A DNA stretch of 33,696 bases from Micromonospora arborensis (GTDB lineage: Bacteria > Actinomycetota > Actinomycetes > Mycobacteriales > Micromonosporaceae). The notes under the pieces are model-generated. The model saw nothing but the letters and a program-made list of their open reading frames with translations, had not been told where the DNA came from and made no database searches. Shown one piece after another: positions 23,421 through 32,046 of the stretch; position 1 is the stretch's first letter, and every line of letters begins with the position of its first letter. The stretch is taken from assembly GCF_003205615.1 (NCBI RefSeq), contig NZ_PYBV01000043.1, positions 1 through 33,696 of the forward strand. Direction: 5' to 3'. Made by a program: the position numbers and the translations under genes.

Positions 23421-23493
23421 GCCACCCCGCGAAACGCCGCCACCCCGCGGAACGCCGCGGACCGGCGGAACGCTGGCCCCCGGTGGAAACGCC
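23421..23493. repeat. Degenerate 18-bp tandem repeat, four units
   Basis: GCCACCCCGCGAAACGCC (23421-23438) and GCCACCCCGCGGAACGCC (23439-23456) differ at one base. Two more diverged units follow (23457-23474 and 23475-23493, both ending in GGAAACGCC-like sequence). They fill the spacer between the Ser/Thr kinase stop and the OsmC start. Confidence 0.7.
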
Positions 23494-23506
23494 GCGGACC
23501 GGACTG

Positions 23507-24454
23507 TCAGCGCTCGGCGACCCGGTTCGACTCGTCGAGCACCGCGACCGCCTCGGTCGCCTCCGCGGCGGCCTGGTCGGTCCACGGCGACACCGTGGCC
23601 GGCCGGCGGCTCGTCGGGATCATCATCGGCACATATACCCGGGCGTCCACGGCCTCGGCCAGCACCAGCGCCGCGACCATGCTGGTCGGGCGCTGCTCAG
23701 GATCGTCGGCGAGGCAGGAGTGGCACAGCTCGGCCACCTCCGACGGCAGCCCGTCGATCTCGGGCAGCGGCTCCGGTGGCTGACGACGGCGTACGCCGAG
23801 CAGTTCGTTGGTGGTGGCCGCGTGGTACGGCAGACGGGCGGTGAGGCAGTAGTAGAGCAGCACGCCGAGGGCGTACATGTCGGCGGCGGGGGTGGCCGGC
23901 GCCCTCTGCAACTGCTCGGGCGCCAGGTACGCCGGGGTGCCCAACACCGTTCCGGTCGGTGTCGGGTCCGCCGCGCCGGCGGGGGTGGCGATGCCGAAGT
24001 CGAGCACCTTCACCCCCGACGGGGTGAGCATGACGTTGGCGGGCTTGACGTCCCGGTGCACGATGCCCTCCGCGTGGGCGGCGGCGAGTGCCGCGGCGAC
24101 CTCCGCGCAGACCCGTACGGAGATCCGCCAGTCCAGCGGCCCGGCCCGCAGGTGCGCGGCGAGCGTCTCACCCTCGGCCAGCTCCATCACGATGTACGGC
24201 GCCGGGCGGCCCGACCAGGTCGAGGCGGTGCCGAAGTCGTGCACGCTCGCCACGTTCGGGTGCACGAGGCGGGCTGCCGAGCGGGCCTCCGCGCGGATCC
24301 GGTCCTCCGGGCCGTCCTGATCGTCGGGGCCGGGGAGGATGAGCTTCACCGCGACCGGCCGGTCCAACACCTGGTCGTGCGCCCGCCACACCTCGGACAT
24401 CCCGCCCACGCCGATGCGCTGCTCGAGCTGATACCGCCCGTCCAGTGTGCGCAT
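23507..24454 (-). CDS. Soluble eukaryotic-type serine/threonine protein kinase
   Basis: 315 residues with a complete Hanks-type domain (about 8-275): G-loop RIGVGGMSEVW, K37 in VAVK, HRDVKPANV with D135, DFG at 152-154, GTPAYLAPEQL (activation segment end) and the D-M-Y-A-L-G-V-L-L helix. It lacks the transmembrane helix and external sensor that most actinobacterial Pkn proteins have; the 40-residue tail after the kinase is alanine-rich. ATG 24454 (MRTLDGRYQL) has GAGGAG upstream and begins right at the domain. It is divergent from a small hypothetical gene across 189 bp. Its substrates are not evident; OsmC lies downstream on the same strand. Confidence 0.92.
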   Translation of the reverse strand: MRTLDGRYQLEQRIGVGGMSEVWRAHDQVLDRPVAVKLILPGPDDQDGPEDRIRAEARSAARLVHPNVASVHDFGTASTWSGRPAPYIVMELAEGETLAAHLRAGPLDWRISVRVCAEVAAALAAAHAEGIVHRDVKPANVMLTPSGVKVLDFGIATPAGAADPTPTGTVLGTPAYLAPEQLQRAPATPAADMYALGVLLYYCLTARLPYHAATTNELLGVRRRQPPEPLPEIDGLPSEVAELCHSCLADDPEQRPTSMVAALVLAEAVDARVYVPMMIPTSRRPATVSPWTDQAAAEATEAVAVLDESNRVAER

Positions 24455-24643
24455 CGCCCGCTCCTCGCCCTCGTCCCGCCGAGAGCGGGTGCTCCCGTCG
24501 CGGTACCCGAGCTCCGAGCTGGGCAAACCGACAGCGCACCGGCCCGGCGCACCTCGCTGCGGCGCGACGACGGGTGCGGTAGCTTGCGAGCCAGAGCCGG
24601 TGTCACCGATTGTGCCGGCACCGTCACCGCAGGGGGCGCCGCG

Positions 24644-24874
24644 ATGGGCGAGGTCACCGTACGCTTCGTCGGCGGGCCGGCGGACGGCCTGGTCCGGCTG
24701 CTGCCGGCCAGCTCCGACGGCACCCCACCACAACGTTGGATCATGCGGCACCCGGATGGCACCGGGCCGGTGCAGCCCGGCCCCGACCACCTCTACGAAC
24801 GCGACCGGCCCGACGACGCGGGCGGCTGGAGCATGCGGTTCGTGCGGACCGACGCGTACGGGGTGTCCGAGTGA
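24644..24874 (+). CDS. Small hypothetical protein
   Basis: 76 residues: MGEVTVRFVGGPADGLVRLL, then a tail with WIMRHPDGTGPVQPGPDHLY and a terminal strand SMRFVRTDAYG. The V-R-F-V-G-G-P-A-D-G pattern is one I recall from small actinobacterial proteins of unknown function; it looks like a compact beta domain. AGGGGG lies at good distance before ATG 24644, and the frame is compact and compositionally coding-like. It is divergent from the kinase gene and 101 bp before the response-regulator gene. No function can be given. Confidence 0.65.
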   Translation: MGEVTVRFVGGPADGLVRLLPASSDGTPPQRWIMRHPDGTGPVQPGPDHLYERDRPDDAGGWSMRFVRTDAYGVSE

Positions 24875-24914
24875 CGACGAGGCTGGGCTGACCGGTGGGG
24901 CGGCGGGCCGGCCG

Positions 24915-24952
24915 CACAGCCGGCACACAGCTCCCGCAGGGGCGTGGCACAG
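24915..24952 (+). promoter_or_regulatory. Phased CACAG repeats before the response-regulator gene
   Basis: CACAG occurs at 24915, 24926 and 24948, spacings of 11 and 22 bp, so all three lie on the same face of the helix; the skipped position (24937) reads CAGGG. OmpR/PhoB-type regulators bind direct repeats with about 11-bp phase, and this array ends 24 bp before the regulator gene, suggesting autoregulation. Confidence 0.5.
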
Positions 24953-24975
24953 GCGTCGCGGCCACGATGGGGGGC

Positions 24976-25722
24976 ATGGTCACGAACGGGCAGGCCGCGC
25001 CGAGCTGGATCGAGCTGCTGCGCCCCGACGGCGAACCCGTCCGGGTGCTGGTGGTCGACGACGAACCGACGCTCACCGACCTGCTGTCGATGGCGCTGCG
25101 CTACGAGGGCTGGCAGGTGCGCAGCGCCGGCAACGGCATGACGGCGTTGAGCGCCGCACGGCAGTTCCAGCCGGACGCCGTGGTGCTCGACGTGATGCTG
25201 CCCGACCTGGACGGCTTCCAGGTGCTGCGCCGGCTGCGCGAGCACGCCCCCACCGTGCCGGTGCTCTTCCTGACCGCCCGCGACGCGGTCGAGGAACGCA
25301 TCGCCGGGCTGACCGTCGGTGGCGACGACTACGTCACCAAGCCGTTCAGCCTGGAGGAGGTGATCGCCCGGCTGCGCGCGCTGTTGCGGCGCTCCGGCTT
25401 CGCGGTCGCCGCCCGGGAGGACGCGATCCTCACCGTCGGTGACCTCAGCCTCGACGAGGACAGCCACGAGGTACGCCGCGACGGCCAACTGATCACCCTC
25501 ACCGCGACGGAGTTCGAGTTGCTGCGCTTTCTGATGCGCAACCCCCGCCGGGTGCTGAGCAAGGCGCAGATCCTCGACCGGGTGTGGAACTACGACTTCG
25601 GGGGTCAGGCCAACGTGGTGGAGCTGTACATCTCGTACCTACGCAAGAAGATCGACGCCGGCCGGGCACCGATGATTCACACGTTGCGTGGTGCGGGCTA
25701 TGTCCTCAAGCCCGCCGAGTAA
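24976..25722 (+). CDS. OmpR/PhoB family response regulator
   Basis: 248 residues. The receiver domain (about 22-138) has the acidic pair in VLVVDDEP, phosphoacceptor D72 in VVLDVMLPDLDG, T100 and K122 (YVTKPFS). The winged-helix DNA-binding domain (about 150-245) shows LTATEFELLRFLMRNPRRVL, DRVWNYDFGGQANVVELYIS and LRKKID...IHTLRGAGYVL. The LLSMALRYEGW pattern after the receiver strand resembles TrcR-type regulators, but I do not name it. It is followed by its histidine kinase, whose start lies inside its 3' end. The start is uncertain: ATG 24976 or ATG 24967, neither with a standard ribosome binding site. Confidence 0.93.
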   Translation: MVTNGQAAPSWIELLRPDGEPVRVLVVDDEPTLTDLLSMALRYEGWQVRSAGNGMTALSAARQFQPDAVVLDVMLPDLDGFQVLRRLREHAPTVPVLFLTARDAVEERIAGLTVGGDDYVTKPFSLEEVIARLRALLRRSGFAVAAREDAILTVGDLSLDEDSHEVRRDGQLITLTATEFELLRFLMRNPRRVLSKAQILDRVWNYDFGGQANVVELYISYLRKKIDAGRAPMIHTLRGAGYVLKPAE

Positions 25723-27205
25723 GCGCCGCCCGATGCGCGCCGCCCGCCGCTGGCTGGCCGGCCGCTCGCTGCGTACCCGATTGGTGTTCGCCCTTCTCGC
25801 GCTGCTGGCGTTGGTCAGCGTCGCCATCGGTGGCATCACCACCGTGGCGCTGCGGCACTTCCTGATCGACCGGCTCGATGCCCAACTGGCCCCCGCGACG
25901 GTCATGCGGGGTGAACGCCCGGGGCGGCCGGCCTTCCCCGGCAACGGACCCGCCATCCCACCGGGGTCGCCCTCCGGCACGGTGGTCGCCGTGATCACCA
26001 ACGGTCAGGTGACGAGCGCGCGGACGCTGACCAGCAGCCCGTCCAGCGACGACCCGTTCCCCGACGAGCAGGCCGTCCCGGTGGAGGAGGTCGCCACCCT
26101 GGCGGGCCTGCCGGTCGGTGCCGAACCACGCACCGTCGACCTCGGCGCCCGCGGCGACTACCGGGCCGTGGCCCGGCAGTACTGGGACGGCAGGGTACGC
26201 GTCATCGCGATCCCGCTGGCCGGAGTGCGGGAGACCGTCCAGCGGCAACTCGCCGCGCAGGCCGGGGTGGCCGCCGTCGGGCTGCTTCTCGCGGGCGCTG
26301 CCGGCGCGCTGATCGTGCGGGCCACGCTGCGCCCGCTCAACCGGGTGGCCGCCACCGCCACCCGGGTCACCGAGCTGCCCCTGGACCGTGGCGAGGTGGC
26401 GCTCGCCGTCCGGGTTCCGGCCGCCGACACCGACCCGCGAACCGAGGTCGGCCAGGTCGGCGCGGCACTGAACCGGATGCTGGGCCACGTCGCCGACGCG
26501 CTGTCCGCCCGGCAGGCCAGCGAGACCCGGGTACGCCAGTTCGTCGCCGACGCCAGCCACGAGTTGCGCACGCCCCTCGCCGCGATCCGCGGCTACGCCG
26601 AGGTGGCCCGGCGCGGCCGCGACGAGGTACCCACCGACGTGGCCCACGCGCTGCGCCGGGTGGAGTCGGAGAGCACCCGGATGACCAGCCTCGTCGACGA
26701 TTTGCTGCTGCTGGCCCGGCTGGACTCCGGTCGGCCGCTCGCGGTGGACCCGGTCGACCTGACCGCCCTGGTGGTGGACGCGGTCAGCGACGCGCACGTC
26801 GCCGGCCCCGAACACCGCTGGCAGCTCGGTCTGCCCGAGGTGGCGATCCGAGTGCCCGGCGACGCCGCCCGACTGCACCAGGTGGTGGCGAACCTTCTGG
26901 CCAACGCCCGGGTGCACACCCCGCCCGGCAGCACGGTCACCACCACGCTGGCCGTCGACGGCGACAGCGCCGTGCTCACCGTCGCCGACGACGGGCCCGG
27001 GGTGCCGGCCCAGTTGCAACCGGAGATGTTCGAGCGGTTCGCCCGCGGCGACAGCTCCCGGTCCCGGACGCACGGCAGCACCGGCCTCGGCCTGGCGATC
27101 GTCGCGGCGGTCGTGGAGGCCCACCACGGCACTGTCCGGGTGGACAGCCAGCCCGGCCGGACCGTGTTCACCGTCCGGTTGCCCAATCCCACAGCTGACG
27201 CATAG
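25700..27205 (+). CDS. Membrane sensor histidine kinase
   Basis: About 501 residues from ATG 25700, overlapping the regulator's end by 23 bp; ATG 25733 is an alternative. A first membrane helix (about 27-49), an external domain (about 50-185) and a second helix (about 189-207) are followed by HAMP (about 208-268), HisKA with H287 in DASHELRTPLAAIRGY, and HATPase_c with NLLANARVHTP (N box), VADDGPGVP (G1), FERFARGD (F box) and GSTGLGLAIV (G2). It phosphorylates the upstream regulator. The external domain is of the type seen in TrcS/TcrY-like kinases, about 135 residues and without cysteines or recognisable fold; the signal is unknown. It converges with the arginase-family gene. Confidence 0.92.
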   Translation: MSSSPPSKRRPMRAARRWLAGRSLRTRLVFALLALLALVSVAIGGITTVALRHFLIDRLDAQLAPATVMRGERPGRPAFPGNGPAIPPGSPSGTVVAVITNGQVTSARTLTSSPSSDDPFPDEQAVPVEEVATLAGLPVGAEPRTVDLGARGDYRAVARQYWDGRVRVIAIPLAGVRETVQRQLAAQAGVAAVGLLLAGAAGALIVRATLRPLNRVAATATRVTELPLDRGEVALAVRVPAADTDPRTEVGQVGAALNRMLGHVADALSARQASETRVRQFVADASHELRTPLAAIRGYAEVARRGRDEVPTDVAHALRRVESESTRMTSLVDDLLLLARLDSGRPLAVDPVDLTALVVDAVSDAHVAGPEHRWQLGLPEVAIRVPGDAARLHQVVANLLANARVHTPPGSTVTTTLAVDGDSAVLTVADDGPGVPAQLQPEMFERFARGDSSRSRTHGSTGLGLAIVAAVVEAHHGTVRVDSQPGRTVFTVRLPNPTADA

Positions 27206-27244
27206 TCGGCGCACGGCGTCGCGCCAGCCCGAGCCTGCCGACGC

Positions 27245-28102
27245 TCAGTCGCCGAGCACCTGGGCGAGGACCTCGACCACGCGTCGCGTGTGGCGCCCGT
27301 CGGGGTCCTCGTCGGTGTTCAGGTCTGTCACGCTCATCCCGAGCAGCCGATCGGCGCGGGCCAGGGGAGTGACCAGCGCGATCAGGTCCGCCCAGCGCAG
27401 CCCGTCCGGCTCGGGGTAGGTCACCGCCGGCAGGTCGCGTGGGTCCACCACGTCCAGGTCGAGGTGCAGCCAGGCCGGCCCGTCCCCGCCAGCGACCAGG
27501 CCCGCGCCGACCGCCGCCGCGCCTCGGCGCAACACCTCGACGGCCGGCAGCTGGTGGATCGCCGGGTCGATCCGGGCCGCTTCGACCCGGCTGCTCTCGT
27601 CGGTGGGCGGGCGGTGCCCGAGCAGGTGTACGCGGTTCGGGTCGAGCAGCGCGTCGTCCGGCCCGACGGCGGCGGCGGGGCCGTGCCCGGTGACCACCGA
27701 CAGGTCCATGTCGGCGGCCTCGCCGGTCGGCGAGGTCACCCCGTCGAGGAAATCCGGGTGGGCGTCGACGAACCACAGCTCCGTCGTCGGGGGCAGGGCC
27801 CGGCAGATGCCGGGCAGGATCGCGCAGTCCCCGCCGAGCACCAGCGGCCGGTGGCCATCGGAGATCAACGCGGCGACCCGGGCGCTGACGGCCGCACCGG
27901 CCCGGGGCAGCTCGGCGGCGCCGATCACCCCGCTCGCCGGATCCCGGGTCGAGTCGCGCAACCGCGCCTCGTCCACCCGCCCGTCGTCCTCGGCGGCCAG
28001 GGCGTCCAACAGGCCGGCCCGGCGCAGCGCGGCCGGCGCCCGCTCCTCGCCGCGCCCAGCTCCGGAGGAGTCCAACGGCGCGTCAACGATCATCCAGCGC
28101 AC
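27245..28102 (-). CDS. Arginase/agmatinase/formimidoylglutamase family hydrolase
   Basis: 285 residues. The binuclear-metal motifs of the ureohydrolase fold are present: VDAHPDF (D113, H115, D117) and LHLDLDVVDP (D-x-D). The first metal motif reads GGDC (C93) instead of the usual GGDH. Family members cleave guanidino or formimino groups from arginine, agmatine or formimidoylglutamate. The substituted ligand makes substrate and even activity uncertain, though GGDC-type arginase-like proteins occur in actinobacteria. GTG 28102 is taken because RWMIVDAPLDSSG begins the fold; ATG 28093 is possible. It stands alone, convergent with the sensor kinase and divergent from the small membrane protein across 189 bp in which I see no clear promoter. 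Confidence 0.85.
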   Translation of the reverse strand: MRWMIVDAPLDSSGAGRGEERAPAALRRAGLLDALAAEDDGRVDEARLRDSTRDPASGVIGAAELPRAGAAVSARVAALISDGHRPLVLGGDCAILPGICRALPPTTELWFVDAHPDFLDGVTSPTGEAADMDLSVVTGHGPAAAVGPDDALLDPNRVHLLGHRPPTDESSRVEAARIDPAIHQLPAVEVLRRGAAAVGAGLVAGGDGPAWLHLDLDVVDPRDLPAVTYPEPDGLRWADLIALVTPLARADRLLGMSVTDLNTDEDPDGRHTRRVVEVLAQVLGD

Positions 28103-28291
28103 GTTCGGAGCGTACCGAGCAGAGTGGTGTCCCGGTCGCTTTCTGTGGCGAGGCTGGGAGTCCGGCAATGTGCCCGCGACGCGGATGACGATCAGCGTAC
28201 GGTGAGGGACAAGTCCGGCTTTCTGGGTCAAAAGCCTCATCGGTGTACGCCTGGGACCGGGGTCAGGACGGGCGAGGGCAAGGAGCGATCG

Positions 28292-28441
28292 GTGGAACAT
28301 CTGGCCTACCTGGACGCGGGATCCGGCAGCCTGATCGTGCAGGCGGTCGTCGGCGGGGTGGCCGGCGCCGCAGTCGCCGCCAAGCTCTACTGGCGACGCC
28401 TCGTCGACCGGTTCCGCCGGCAACCCACCGACCAGCGGTGA
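28292..28441 (+). CDS. Very small membrane protein (49 residues)
   Basis: Starts (GTG) with EHLAYLDAGSGSLIVQ, then one membrane helix (VQAVVGGVAGAAVAAKLYW) and a basic tail (RRLVDRFRRQP). AAGGAG (28280-28285) is six bases before GTG 28292, a near-ideal site. The YLD-(A/P)-GSGS-L/M-I-x-Q motif followed by a glycine-rich helix is one I recall from small proteins encoded next to methyltransferase and sulfatase-like genes in diverse bacteria. Its stop overlaps the methyltransferase start (GTGA), so it belongs to that three-gene unit. Probably inserted with the N-terminus outside and the basic tail inside. Function unknown; anchoring or assembly of the two neighbours is a guess. Confidence 0.75.
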   Translation: MEHLAYLDAGSGSLIVQAVVGGVAGAAVAAKLYWRRLVDRFRRQPTDQR

Positions 28442-29889
28442 GCGGGCTGGTCCCGGCGATGGCGATCTCACCCACCGAGGTACGGCCCGAGCCGGCCTCC
28501 TTCCGCGACCCGGCCAACCGCGTCTTCCACGTCGGCGACGAGGTGCTGCGCGGGCTGGACACGCAGGCCGCCGAGCACTGGCGGGCACTCGCCGGCAGCA
28601 CGTTCTTCCCGGCGTTCGTCGCCGCGCGCAAGGTCTGCGCCACCGAGGACGCCCCGTCGACACTGGTGCCCGCCGCGACCGGGACCCCGTGGGCCGCTGT
28701 GCTGCGCCACGAGCGCATCCCGTTCGTCTCCCACCCGTACGAGTGGTCGTTCAGCATGTTGCGCGACGCAGCCCTGCTGCACCTGGAGATCCTCCGCGCC
28801 GCCCTCACCGACGGTTTCACCACCAAGGACGGCTCGGCGTACAACCTGCAGTGGCGCGGCGCGGAGCCGGTCTTCATCGACATCGGCTCCTTCGAGCCGG
28901 TCCGCGACGGCGAACCGTGGGCCGGCTACCGGCAGTTCTGCCAGACCGTGCTCTACCCGCTGATGCTCACCGCCCACCTCGGCGTCGACTTCCAGCCGTG
29001 GCTGCGCGCCCGGGTCGACGGCATCGAAGCCGACGAGCTGCGACCGCTGTTCGGCGGGGCCCGCCGGCTGCGCCCCGGCGTACTGACCCACCTGCACCTG
29101 CACGGGGTGATGCAGCAACGTAACGCCGCCGCCAGCACCACCGACGTACGCGCCCAACTGCGGGCCGCCGGCTTCTCCCGGGAGTTGCTGTTCGCCACCG
29201 TACGCGGCATGGAGAAACTGGTCCGCCGGCTCAACCATCGCCCGGCGGAGAGCCACTGGTCGGACTACCAGCGCACCTGCGGCTACTCGGTCCGGGACCG
29301 GGTGGCGAAGGAACAGTTCGTGGCCGCCGCGGTGGCCGCCGGCACCCGCCCCCGCCTGGTGCTCGACCTCGGTGCCAACGACGGACGGTACTCCCGGTTG
29401 GCGGTCGGGCACGCCGACTACGTGGTCGCCGTCGAGCAGGACCCGGCCGTGGTCGACGAGCTGTACCGCAAGCTGCGCTCCGAGGGACAGCGCCGCATCC
29501 TGCCACTGGTGCTGGACCTGGCCGACCCGTCACCCGGTGGTGGCTGGCGGGGCGTCGAGCGGGCCGGCTTCGCCGAGCGGGCGTCCGCCGACGTGGTGCT
29601 CGCCCTGGCCGTGGTGCACCACCTGGCGATCGGGCGCAACGTGCCGCTGCCGGAGGTCATCGACTGGCTGGCCGGGCTGACCGCGCCCGGCGGCGCGATC
29701 GTGGTGGAGTTCGTCGGGCCGGAAGACCCGATGGCAACCCGGTTGTTGGCCAACAAGCCCGCCGGCCTCTTCCCGGACTACCGGCGCGACACCTTCGAGG
29801 CGTTGCTCGCCGCCCGGGGACGAATCACCCACCGGCTGGAGCTGCCCTCGGGCACCCGCACGCTCTACCGGACGGTGATGGGTGGCTGA
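28438..29889 (+). CDS. Large class I SAM-dependent methyltransferase (NoeA-like)
   Basis: 483 residues. An N-terminal region (about 15-290) without a standard fold name holds conserved-looking blocks: FRDPANRVFHVGDEVLRGLD, HPYEWSFSMLRDAALLHLEI, TKDGSAYNLQWRG and FIDIGSFEP. This resembles proteins called nodulation protein NoeA or 'class I SAM-dependent methyltransferase'. The C-terminal part (about 295-480) is a typical Rossmann methyltransferase: LVLDLGANDGRYSRLA (SAM motif I), VVAVEQDP, and DVVLALAVVHHLAIG. Substrates are unknown; surface glycans are suspected from the neighbour. GTG 28438 overlaps the preceding stop; ATG 28459 is an alternative. The sulfatase-like gene starts eight bases before its end. 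Confidence 0.85.
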   Translation: MSGLVPAMAISPTEVRPEPASFRDPANRVFHVGDEVLRGLDTQAAEHWRALAGSTFFPAFVAARKVCATEDAPSTLVPAATGTPWAAVLRHERIPFVSHPYEWSFSMLRDAALLHLEILRAALTDGFTTKDGSAYNLQWRGAEPVFIDIGSFEPVRDGEPWAGYRQFCQTVLYPLMLTAHLGVDFQPWLRARVDGIEADELRPLFGGARRLRPGVLTHLHLHGVMQQRNAAASTTDVRAQLRAAGFSRELLFATVRGMEKLVRRLNHRPAESHWSDYQRTCGYSVRDRVAKEQFVAAAVAAGTRPRLVLDLGANDGRYSRLAVGHADYVVAVEQDPAVVDELYRKLRSEGQRRILPLVLDLADPSPGGGWRGVERAGFAERASADVVLALAVVHHLAIGRNVPLPEVIDWLAGLTAPGGAIVVEFVGPEDPMATRLLANKPAGLFPDYRRDTFEALLAARGRITHRLELPSGTRTLYRTVMGG

Positions 29890-31900
29890 ACCAGCCGCCG
29901 CCGGCGAGCGGTGGGACCGGGGTTGGCGGGGCGAGGTGGCCCGCCTGCTGGAAGTGGTCGCGCTGGTCGGGCTGGTGGTCACCCAACCACTGCTGGACGT
30001 GCTCGGCCGCAGCCCCGACTTCTTCCTCTTCCACCGCGCCGACCCGGCCCAGATCCTGCTCCTGGTCGCCCTGGTGGCGGTGGTGCCCACGATGCCGGTG
30101 GCACTGCTCGGCGCGCTCAGCCGACTCGCGGGCAGGACCGCCCGCGCCCTCACCCACACCGGGCTGGTCGGGCTGCTGCTCGCCGCCCTCGCCGTGCAGG
30201 TGGGCCGACACGTGACGCCACTTCGGGGCGTACCCCTGCTGTGTGTCGCCGGTCTGGCCGGCGCGGCCGGCGCGGCCGCACACCGGCGGTGGCGGGCCCC
30301 CGGCCGGGTGCTGCGACTGGCCGCCGCCGGGCCGGTGGCCTTCGTGGCGCTCTTCCTGTTCGCCTCACCCACCTCGGCGGTGGTGCTGCCGCGCACCGAC
30401 GGCGGGGCGGCCGGCACCGCACAGGGCACGGGGGTGCACCCGCCGGTGGTCATGCTGATCCTCGACGAACTGCCACTGGTCAGCCTGCTGGGCACCGACG
30501 GGCGGATCGACGCGGCAAAATACCCGCACTTCGCCGAGCTAGCCGACGGGTCGACCTGGTACCGCAACGCCACCGGGGTCAGCGGGTGGACGCCCAACGC
30601 GCTGCCCGCGATGCTCACCGGCCGCTACCCGGCGCGGCCGGTCGCCCCGCACTACTCGCAGTACCCGGACAACCTCTTCACCGCCTTCGGCGGCCTCTAC
30701 GACATCCGCGCCGAGGAGAGCATCACCCGGCTGTGCCCGCCCAGCCGCTGCGAGCAGCCCGCCACCCCGGAGCAGGGGCTCGACGTGCTGGTCCGCAAGA
30801 CCGGAAAACTGCTCCGCCAGATCACCGGGCCGACGGCCACCCAGGTCGACCCGGAGGACTCCTACCGGGAGCAGACCCGGGCCGAGGCCGGCCTGGACGC
30901 GGCCGAACCGGTGCCGGCCGACCCGACGTTCCGCTGGGACAGTCTGGACGACAACCAACCCGCCCGGTTCACCAGCTTCCTGGCCGGGCTGAAGCCGACG
31001 ACCCGACCCACCCTGCACTTCCTGCACCTGCTGATGCCGCACTCACCATGGGCGTTCCTGCCGTCCGGTGCGCGCTACGACGCCCCGGAGGACCTACCCA
31101 ACGACGGCGCCGGCTGGGTCGACCTGGCCCGCCAGCGGCACCTCGCCCAACTCGGCTACACCGACCGGCTGATCGGCGAAACCCTGCGGACGCTGCGTGC
31201 CAGCGGCCTCTACGACCAGGCCCTCGTCGTGGTGACCGCCGACCACGGCGTCAGCTTCCGCCCGGGGGCCCAGGGCCGGGGCATGGACGCGATCAAAGCC
31301 GCCGCCGGCGAGGTCGCCTGGGTGCCGACGTTCATCAAGGAACCCCGGCAGCGGACCGGCCGGGTGGACGACCGCAACTGGGAACACGTCGACCTGCTGC
31401 CGACCGTGGCCGACGACGCCAACATCCGGCTGCCCTGGCGGGTCGACGGCCGCTCCGCCCGGCAGGCCCCGCGCACCGACGGCACGAAGCACTTCTACGA
31501 CCGTCCCGGCGAACCCGTCACCTTCCCCGGTGGGGTGCCCACCCCGCCGCCCCTGCCGACGCCGCACCCCCTGGTCGGCACCGAGGTACGCGCCGGCCCG
31601 GTCGACGGCAGCGCCCGGGTGGCCGACCTGGCCGCGTTCAAGGCCATGGACCCGGACACCGGCACCCTCCCGGCGCTCGTCTGGGGGGACGTCCCCGACC
31701 GGATCCCGGACGGCACACTCCTGGCGGTGGCCGTCAACGGCCGGATCGGGGCCGTCGTTCCGGTGGTGCCGCCCGACCCCGGTGGACGCCGGTTCGCCGC
31801 GCTGCTCACCGACGACAAGCTCTTCCACGCCGGTACCAACCAGCTCGACGTCCTCCAGGTCGGCACGGACGGTTCGTTGCGACGTCTCGCGCTGTCCTGA
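29882..31900 (+). CDS. Membrane-anchored sulfatase/phosphoethanolamine-transferase-like enzyme
   Basis: 672 residues. Five N-terminal membrane helices (about 23-42, 56-79, 92-108, 117-133, 144-163) are followed by an extracytoplasmic alkaline-phosphatase-fold domain (about 185-500). Metal and catalytic motifs: LDELP (D195, E196), the nucleophile region SGWTPNALPAMLTG with T237, and VVTADHGVSF. A threonine nucleophile is typical of phospho-transferases (LtaS, phosphoethanolamine transferases), whereas sulfatases need Cys/Ser-x-P-x-R, which is absent. It probably moves or removes a phospho-group on envelope polymers or glycans. GTG 29882 overlaps the methyltransferase end. A C-terminal beta-rich region (about 560-672) is not identified. 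The CTGGTCCTGG-rich repeats at 31895-31944 follow. Confidence 0.85.
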   Translation: MAEPAAAGERWDRGWRGEVARLLEVVALVGLVVTQPLLDVLGRSPDFFLFHRADPAQILLLVALVAVVPTMPVALLGALSRLAGRTARALTHTGLVGLLLAALAVQVGRHVTPLRGVPLLCVAGLAGAAGAAAHRRWRAPGRVLRLAAAGPVAFVALFLFASPTSAVVLPRTDGGAAGTAQGTGVHPPVVMLILDELPLVSLLGTDGRIDAAKYPHFAELADGSTWYRNATGVSGWTPNALPAMLTGRYPARPVAPHYSQYPDNLFTAFGGLYDIRAEESITRLCPPSRCEQPATPEQGLDVLVRKTGKLLRQITGPTATQVDPEDSYREQTRAEAGLDAAEPVPADPTFRWDSLDDNQPARFTSFLAGLKPTTRPTLHFLHLLMPHSPWAFLPSGARYDAPEDLPNDGAGWVDLARQRHLAQLGYTDRLIGETLRTLRASGLYDQALVVVTADHGVSFRPGAQGRGMDAIKAAAGEVAWVPTFIKEPRQRTGRVDDRNWEHVDLLPTVADDANIRLPWRVDGRSARQAPRTDGTKHFYDRPGEPVTFPGGVPTPPPLPTPHPLVGTEVRAGPVDGSARVADLAAFKAMDPDTGTLPALVWGDVPDRIPDGTLLAVAVNGRIGAVVPVVPPDPGGRRFAALLTDDKLFHAGTNQLDVLQVGTDGSLRRLALS

Positions 31901-31944
31901 CCTGGTCCTGGGTACGTCCTGGCCTGGTCCTGGCCCTGGTCGTG
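31895..31944. repeat. CCTGG-rich low-complexity repeat
   Basis: CCTGGTCCTGG-like units recur just after the stop of the sulfatase-like gene (stop 31898-31900). The 220-bp spacer 31901-32120 contains no gene but carries this repeat and the citrate synthase promoter region. Confidence 0.5.
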
Positions 31945-32046
31945 CCGCCGGTTCCGCCTTCGTCCCGTTCCGTGGGAGGTGGGGTTTCCCGGCGGCCCAG
32001 TCGGGAATCGGGTGACGCATACCTCACCGCCGAACCACGGCGGGCG

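Noticed and set aside
23382..23585. Longer OsmC start reading through the 18-bp repeats
   Set aside because: The added residues are repeat-derived and overlap the kinase gene's end; ATG 23381 has a GGGAG site.
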